The notes under the pieces are model-generated. The model saw only the letters and a program-made list of their open reading frames with translations. It ran no database searches and was not told where the DNA came from. Below are positions 59,473 through 64,000 of a stretch of DNA of 64,000 bases, piece after piece. How positions within the stretch are numbered: position 1 is the first letter of the stretch; each line of letters begins with the position of its first letter. The DNA comes from an uncultured Dysgonomonas sp. (lineage in GTDB: Bacteria; Bacteroidota; Bacteroidia; Bacteroidales; Dysgonomonadaceae), in contig NZ_CAKUOF010000001.1 of NCBI RefSeq assembly GCF_934668725.1, positions 310,001-374,000 on the forward strand, in the 5' to 3' direction. The position numbers and the translations under genes were made by a program.

Positions 59473-61434
59473 ATGGATAAAAATACAGGTATTGGCTTAG
59501 TACTGATAGTTGCTATCGTAATGGGGTTCACTTTCCTCACACGACCTAGTCAAGAAGAAATCGAAAGGGATAATCGAAGAAAAGACTCAATCTCTAATAT
59601 TCAAAAGAAACAAGTAGCAGAAGATATTGCTATTGCAAATACAGATCAGGCAGTAGAAAAAGAACAATCTCCGGTAACAGACTTTTTCTCAGCAAATATT
59701 TCTTCAAAAACAGATTCAATAACAAGTAACTCTACAGATTCTCTTGGCTCTTTAGCTCCTCAAATTACATCAAATCAACCCAAAGAGCAAATTATCTCTT
59801 TAGAAAATGAGATTGTAAAAATAGATTTCTCTACCAAAGGAGGGCAAATGCTTAGCGCCCAACTGAAAAATTATAAAAAATATAATGGAGATTCTCTATA
59901 TCTATTTAAAACTGATGCTAATTTATCTCTCGAGTTAATTAACAAAAAAGGAATTGCTTTAAATACAGATAAAGCAATATTCACTCCTATTCAAAGTTCA
60001 TCCGATGCAAATCAAACATTAGTAATGCGAATGAACTATAGTGATACTGAATATATTGACTTTATATATTCACTTGCCCCTAACAGTTATATGATGAAAT
60101 TCGATATTGCTGTTGTTGGTATGCAAAATCTATTGAGTGTTGATTGTTTAGAGAAATTTAAACTTAACTGGTCTCAAAAACTTTATAGACAAGAGAAAAG
60201 TGAAAAAAATGAACAACGGTACACTCGTATACATTACAAAGGTACAGATGGTAGTTTCGAAGAACTAAGCGAAAGCAGTAACGATAACAGAGAGGTACCT
60301 ACCGGAGTAAAATGGGTAGCATTTAAAAATCAATTTTTTGCGACTACTCTTATTGCCGATAACGAATTTACTTCGCCATCCTTACACTCCAAAGTATTAC
60401 AATCACCAGATTACCTGAAAGATGCCGAAGCTACTCTATATTTTAAGCCAACATTAGATAATACAGGTACTCTTAAAGGTGGATTCACATACTTCCTAGG
60501 ACCATTGGATTATTATATGCTAAAAGGTTATGATGATGGAGTTAAAGAAGTAAGTCAGCAACTTGATCTAGATAAATTAATACCATTAGGCTGGGCTCTA
60601 TTCCGAGTTATAAACCAGTATTTTATCATCCCCTTATTTACTCTTCTGGCATCTACAGAAATGAGTATGGGAATAGTAATATTATTGCTAACTTTAATTG
60701 TAAAATTAATTATTTCTCCATTGACATATAAATCATTTATGTCATCTGCTAAAATGAGAGTTTTAAAACCTCAGGTAGACGAGATAAATGAGAAATATCC
60801 GGGTCAGGAAAAAGCTATGGAAAGACAAAAAGCCGTCATGGCATTATATGGACAGGCTGGAGTAAATCCAATGAGCGGCTGTATACCAATGCTCCTACAG
60901 ATGCCTATTTTACTTGCTCTGTTCTCGTTTTTCCCCTCGTTGATAGAACTACGCCAGCAAAGCTTCTTATGGGCTCATGACCTCTCGACATACGATGCTA
61001 TATTTGAATGGAATACAAATATTCCTTATATTTCATCTTGGCTAGGTAACCATATCAGTTTGTTCTGTATACTGATGACCGCAACTAATATTATCTATAC
61101 TAAATTCAATATGGATGCCACAAATACAGGCCAACAGCAAATGCCCGGTATGAAGTGGATGATGATGTTAATGCCTCTTGTATTCTTCTTCGTGTTGAAT
61201 AGCTATCCTTCTGGTCTAACTTATTATTACTTCTTATCTACATTAATGACAATATTGATTACAATGGCTTTCCGATACTTGATTGATGAAGACAAAGTAT
61301 TGGCAAAACTTGAAGAGAATAAAAAGAAACCAAAAAAGAAAGGGTTTATGGCTCGTTTACAAGAGCAAGCAGAACAAGCTCAACGTGCACAACAACAGCA
61401 AGCTAAACAACAAAATAGAAAAAAGAAAAAATAG
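59473..61434 (+). CDS. yidC: Membrane protein insertase YidC
   Basis: Inserts and folds inner-membrane proteins with or without SecYEG. The 653-residue protein has the Bacteroidota/proteobacterial plan: an N-terminal helix (about 4-22), a Ser/Thr/Gln-rich linker, a large periplasmic beta domain (roughly 95-365), then the conserved 60KD insertase domain of five helices from ILLLTLIVKLIISPLTYKSFMSSAKM on, including SGCIPMLLQMPILLALFSFF and PSGLTYYYFLST. The tail is basic and Gln-rich and probably binds the ribosome. It is co-transcribed with pyrG; the usual rnpA and mnmE neighbours are absent here. Confidence 0.96.
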   Translation: MDKNTGIGLVLIVAIVMGFTFLTRPSQEEIERDNRRKDSISNIQKKQVAEDIAIANTDQAVEKEQSPVTDFFSANISSKTDSITSNSTDSLGSLAPQITSNQPKEQIISLENEIVKIDFSTKGGQMLSAQLKNYKKYNGDSLYLFKTDANLSLELINKKGIALNTDKAIFTPIQSSSDANQTLVMRMNYSDTEYIDFIYSLAPNSYMMKFDIAVVGMQNLLSVDCLEKFKLNWSQKLYRQEKSEKNEQRYTRIHYKGTDGSFEELSESSNDNREVPTGVKWVAFKNQFFATTLIADNEFTSPSLHSKVLQSPDYLKDAEATLYFKPTLDNTGTLKGGFTYFLGPLDYYMLKGYDDGVKEVSQQLDLDKLIPLGWALFRVINQYFIIPLFTLLASTEMSMGIVILLLTLIVKLIISPLTYKSFMSSAKMRVLKPQVDEINEKYPGQEKAMERQKAVMALYGQAGVNPMSGCIPMLLQMPILLALFSFFPSLIELRQQSFLWAHDLSTYDAIFEWNTNIPYISSWLGNHISLFCILMTATNIIYTKFNMDATNTGQQQMPGMKWMMMLMPLVFFFVLNSYPSGLTYYYFLSTLMTILITMAFRYLIDEDKVLAKLEENKKKPKKKGFMARLQEQAEQAQRAQQQQAKQQNRKKKK

Positions 61435-61470
61435 AATATTTCCTTTTTGATAAATATAAAAATCATAACA

Positions 61471-61499
61471 AAGGCTTGCTATTCATTGTAGCAAGCCTT
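61471..61499 (+). terminator. Terminator after yidC
   Basis: An 11-bp stem (61471-61481 with 61489-61499) with a 7-nt loop and a GC-rich core GGCTTGC, ending in TTT. Confidence 0.7.
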
Positions 61500-61538
61500 T
61501 ATATTTAAAAATATTACTAACTAAAAACAGAATAGCTT

Positions 61539-62213
61539 ATGAACTGTATTTATATACCACTACTCAGTATATTACTACTATTATCCTGCTCTGACAAAGA
61601 CAAAGAAACAGAATCTATACAAAAAACATTAATGGAATATGTTATAGACTCGGATATTCAAGGAATAAAAAATTCAATAGGAAAAGGAATAGATGTGGAC
61701 TCTACCAATGATAGAGGAGAAACTCCTTTATTGAAAGCAACTCAAATGAACCAGATCGCGATTGCCGAAATATTATTAAGAGCCGGAGCAGATATTAATA
61801 AACAAGATAATATCTATGATAGCCCTTTTTTATATGCATCAGCAGAAGGCAGAACTGAAATATTGAAGATGATGATTAATTACAATCCCAATGTAAAAAT
61901 ATACAATCGTTATGGTGGAAATGGACTAATTCCGGCAGCAGAAAAGGGACATCTCGAAAATGTGATTTTACTTTTAGAGAAAACAGATATGGAGATTAAT
62001 CATATCAACAACTTAGGATGGACAGCCTTACTTGAGGCGATCGTATTAACAGATGGTAGTAAAGTTTATCAAAACATTATACAAGTACTTATCGCTCATA
62101 ATGCGAATGTGAATTTACCCGATAAAGACGGAATAATGCCTTTAACGCATGCTAGAAAAAAGGGTTATAAAGAGATAGAATCTATATTATTAGAAGCTGG
62201 AGCTCATGAGTAG
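61539..62213 (+). CDS. Ankyrin-repeat lipoprotein
   Basis: A 224-residue lipoprotein with lipobox LLSC (Cys17) followed by the charged run SDKDKE, which would anchor it to an envelope membrane, possibly the outer surface. The rest is made of about five ankyrin repeats, for example DRGETPLLKATQMNQIAIAEILLRAG, YGGNGLIPAAEKGHLENVILLL and DKDGIMPLTHARKKGYKEIE, split at the repeat boundaries. These mediate protein binding. No partner is apparent. It lies alone between yidC and the convergent hslR gene. Confidence 0.88.
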   Translation: MNCIYIPLLSILLLLSCSDKDKETESIQKTLMEYVIDSDIQGIKNSIGKGIDVDSTNDRGETPLLKATQMNQIAIAEILLRAGADINKQDNIYDSPFLYASAEGRTEILKMMINYNPNVKIYNRYGGNGLIPAAEKGHLENVILLLEKTDMEINHINNLGWTALLEAIVLTDGSKVYQNIIQVLIAHNANVNLPDKDGIMPLTHARKKGYKEIESILLEAGAHE

Positions 62214-62215
62214 AA

Positions 62216-62252
62216 TAAGAAACGGTAGCAGAATATCTGCTACCGTTTCTTA
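62216..62252. terminator. Bidirectional terminator between the ankyrin lipoprotein and the S4 gene
   Basis: A perfect 17-bp stem (62216-62232 with 62236-62252) with a 3-nt loop. It lies between convergent genes and just beyond the end of the lipoprotein gene. Confidence 0.85.
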
Positions 62253-62262
62253 TTTATTGGAG

Positions 62263-62688
62263 TTACTCATCATCTGAGTCAAAATCCCATTCATCAAAAA
62301 ATGAGTCATCAATAAAGTCGACCAAGTCACGACGTTCCTTTTTTGTCGGTCGCCCTAACCCTCTACCTCTATCAATAAAACCACTTACTTTACTTAGCTC
62401 TAGTATATCATACTCTGATTGAGGAGTTACATCTTCCATAAATTCGGGAACAAGTTTTGCCCCCATACGTTTTTCGCTCAAATCAAGGACTTTAAAAGAG
62501 TAGGTAATAGGCGTTTTTTTTATCTGAATAACATCTCCTATCCTAATCATGCGAGAAGGCTTTATATTCGTTCCCTGAATCATTACACGACCCTTTTTAC
62601 AAGACTCAACAGCCAGTGTTCGTGTTTTGAAAAGACGAACAGCCCATAACCATTTATCAATTCGAACTTCAGCTTTTTCTTCCTTCAT
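62263..62688 (-). CDS. S4-domain RNA-binding protein, HslR-like
   Basis: A 141-residue protein with an S4 RNA-binding domain in its first 65 residues (EVRIDKWLWAVRLFKTRTLA, then CKKGRVMIQGTNIKPSRMIRIGDVI) and a basic, then strongly acidic, tail (DDSFFDEWDFDSDDE). The order matches HslR/Hsp15, which in E. coli rescues nascent chains on free large ribosomal subunits. It is in the ctc-pth-hslR run, 63 bp after pth, so co-transcription is likely but the gap is larger than in the first pair. Confidence 0.85.
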   Translation of the reverse strand: MKEEKAEVRIDKWLWAVRLFKTRTLAVESCKKGRVMIQGTNIKPSRMIRIGDVIQIKKTPITYSFKVLDLSEKRMGAKLVPEFMEDVTPQSEYDILELSKVSGFIDRGRGLGRPTKKERRDLVDFIDDSFFDEWDFDSDDE

Positions 62689-62751
62689 AACCTATGATAA
62701 AATATAGTTTTGGTTATTCTTTACTACAACAAAAATAAAATAAGTAATTTT

Positions 62752-63315
62752 CTATTTATTATTAAATTGATTCATTGTATTTTGTAATCCTGCCAAACAA
62801 AAACTTTTAATAATATCTTCACACATTTCGAAACGCTGGGGGAGAGCCTTTTCTTCTTCATCCGAAAACTCGCCTAACACATAATCAACTTGCCCTCCTT
62901 TAGTAAAATCATTTCCTATACCAAAGCGAAGACGCGAAAAATTTTGAGTTCCAAGTATCGATTGTATACTTTTTAAGCCATTATGTCCGGCATCACTCCC
63001 CTTCCCTTTCAAACGCAACGAACCAAAAGGTAAAGCTAAATCATCTACAATTACCAACAAATTCTCTACAGGAATTTTTTCAGCTTGTAACCAGTAACGA
63101 ATAGCGTTTCCACTTAAATTCATATACGTAGAGGGCTTCAGTAATGTAAGCGTTTTTCCTTTAACTTTCAACTCGGTAGTTTCACCGTATCGTCTATCCG
63201 TAAAAACAATATTGGACGCTTTAGCTAAAGCGTCCAATACTCTGAATCCTATATTGTGGCGGGTGTATTGGTATTCGCTACCAATATTACCCAAACCGGC
63301 AATCAAATATTTCAT
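62752..63315 (-). CDS. pth: Peptidyl-tRNA hydrolase
   Basis: Cleaves peptidyl-tRNAs released from ribosomes to recycle tRNA. The 187-residue protein has the full catalytic set: Asn10 and His20 in GLGNIGSEYQYTRHNIGF, and the Asp in IVDDLALPFGSLRLKGKGS near 91-92. The GHNGLKSI block near 115 contains the second conserved Asn. Length is standard. It starts 10 bp after the ctc stop, a pairing (L25/Ctc with Pth) seen in many bacteria. Confidence 0.96.
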   Translation of the reverse strand: MKYLIAGLGNIGSEYQYTRHNIGFRVLDALAKASNIVFTDRRYGETTELKVKGKTLTLLKPSTYMNLSGNAIRYWLQAEKIPVENLLVIVDDLALPFGSLRLKGKGSDAGHNGLKSIQSILGTQNFSRLRFGIGNDFTKGGQVDYVLGEFSDEEEKALPQRFEMCEDIIKSFCLAGLQNTMNQFNNK

Positions 63316-63325
63316 TCAAAAAATA

Positions 63326-63910
63326 TTATTTACCACTCTTAGCGGCAAGACCTCTTGCTGCACGAGTCAATTGAACGCGACATACAACTGCATTCTTAGC
63401 ATTTAATAATTCTAATCCATCAAAGCTCAATTCGCCTACTTGGATAGATTTTCCTAAAGCTAGGTGTTCTATATTTATGTGCAATTTTTCTGGAACTTGA
63501 GAGTAAAGAGCTTTTACTCTTAGTTTACGAGTATCAAGAGATAATTTACCCCCAGCTTTCACACCTTCTGCCAAACCATCTAATACAACCGGAACATCAA
63601 TAACGATTGGTTGGTTTTCAAATACATGAAGAAAGTCTAAGTGCAAAACCGCGTCTGTTACAGGATGTACCTGAATATCTTTTAGAATTGCTTTGTATGC
63701 TTTTCCTTCAATAGATAGATCTACCAAGAAAATTTCGGGAGTATAAATTAGTTTACGTACATCACCAGCTTGTACAGTAAAATGTACTGCATCTGTTGAT
63801 TTTTCACCACCATAGATTACTGCCGGTATAGCATCTTGTTTACGAAAAGCTTTTGTTGCTTTTTTCCCTAGATCAGTTCTTAGTGATCCTTTTAGTTCAA
63901 ATGTTTTCAT
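63326..63910 (-). CDS. rplY: 50S ribosomal protein L25/general stress protein Ctc
   Basis: Binds 5S rRNA in the large ribosomal subunit. The 194-residue protein has the L25 domain (about 1-95, MKTFELKGSLRTDLGKKATK, AIPAVIYGG, VHPVTDAVLHLDFLHV split by loops) and a C-terminal TL5/Ctc beta domain (about 96-180), so it is the long form and not the short E. coli L25. It heads the ctc-pth-hslR run. The -7 motif at the end of the window lies about 80 bp upstream. Confidence 0.95.
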   Translation of the reverse strand: MKTFELKGSLRTDLGKKATKAFRKQDAIPAVIYGGEKSTDAVHFTVQAGDVRKLIYTPEIFLVDLSIEGKAYKAILKDIQVHPVTDAVLHLDFLHVFENQPIVIDVPVVLDGLAEGVKAGGKLSLDTRKLRVKALYSQVPEKLHINIEHLALGKSIQVGELSFDGLELLNAKNAVVCRVQLTRAARGLAAKSGK

Positions 63911-63990
63911 TTTTTAATTTTAAATTGTGTTACTCAAATTAAGGATTGCTTCCTTATTCCCATCACACGGGCTTTCCAGAAAAGCGACTG

Positions 63991-63998
63991 CAAAGATA
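63991..63998 (-). promoter_or_regulatory. -7 promoter element for the ctc-pth-hslR unit
   Basis: Reads TATCTTTG on the minus strand, followed by C. It lies 80 bp before the ctc start codon, at the right edge of the window. Confidence 0.6.
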
Positions 63999-64000
63999 AT

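Noticed and set aside
1..64000. tRNA, rRNA, CRISPR, insertion sequence or prophage features
   Set aside because: I looked through the intergenic regions and the gene list and saw no cloverleaf, regular direct-repeat array, transposase, integrase or phage gene. A tRNA scan was not run.

Overview
This window is a strongly AT-rich chromosomal segment from a member of the Bacteroidota, most likely order Bacteroidales. A Dysgonomonas-like genus is my best guess, but that is an inference from gene content and base composition and was not tested. Three things point to this phylum. The primary sigma factor is short and lacks region 1.1. Many genes have the Bacteroidota -7 promoter motif TAnnTTTG a short distance upstream and little sign of Shine-Dalgarno sites. 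Several families have forms typical of the phylum: long YidC, long LptF/G-type permease, S16 and L25 with tails, DUF4492 next to cydAB, and an XRE-cupin regulator next to an AMP-forming acyl-CoA ligase. The window holds 58 intact genes plus a possible gene tail at the left edge. I see no tRNA or rRNA gene, insertion sequence, prophage, integrase or CRISPR array.

Layout. 1-5.3 kb: a sugar/pentose module (galM, an MFS sugar transporter, transketolase, rpiB). 5.3-9.5 kb: an unknown membrane protein, two of the four dTDP-rhamnose genes (rfbA, rfbC) followed by a GH25 muramidase, and an S41 protease lipoprotein. 9.6-14.1 kb: rpsP, an Old Yellow Enzyme, thymidine kinase, mgtE and a small DUF3806-like protein. 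14.2-25.7 kb, mostly minus strand: the lptF/G-ribBA-aspartate aminotransferase operon, an RRM protein, ybaK (plus strand), a CPA1 antiporter, the primary sigma factor, a DegP/HtrA protease and a C69 dipeptidase. 26-34 kb: an unknown exported protein, a CPA2 antiporter-TPR operon, and the XRE-cupin/acyl-CoA ligase pair. 34-44.6 kb, plus strand: proB-proA-small ORF-acyltransferase-cysE, efp, radC, a glycosyltransferase-like gene coupled to a UDP-galactopyranose-mutase-like flavoprotein, a SufT/MIP18-type protein, lpxH and lrgAB. 44.7-54 kb: prfA and pyrF, then on the minus strand cytochrome bd (DUF4492-cydA-cydB), two small conserved genes and two tandem peptide transporters. 54.4-62.2 kb, plus strand: clpC, an unknown secreted protein, pyrG-yidC and an ankyrin lipoprotein. 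62.3-64 kb, minus strand: ctc(rplY)-pth-hslR.

Most genes are housekeeping genes in short operons separated by clear stem-loop terminators, several of them shared between convergent genes. Envelope functions recur: dTDP-sugar synthesis, muramidase, LPS export permease, lipid A hydrolase LpxH, YidC, HtrA and the GT/mutase pair. I found no obvious multi-gene defence or mobile system. The less ordinary parts are the GT-like/mutase pair, the acyltransferase and small basic protein inside a proline/cysteine synthesis operon, an orphan terminator in a divergent gap that could mark a small RNA, inverted repeats in front of the XRE-cupin, SufT and cydAB units, and two long G/C homopolymers inside reading frames.
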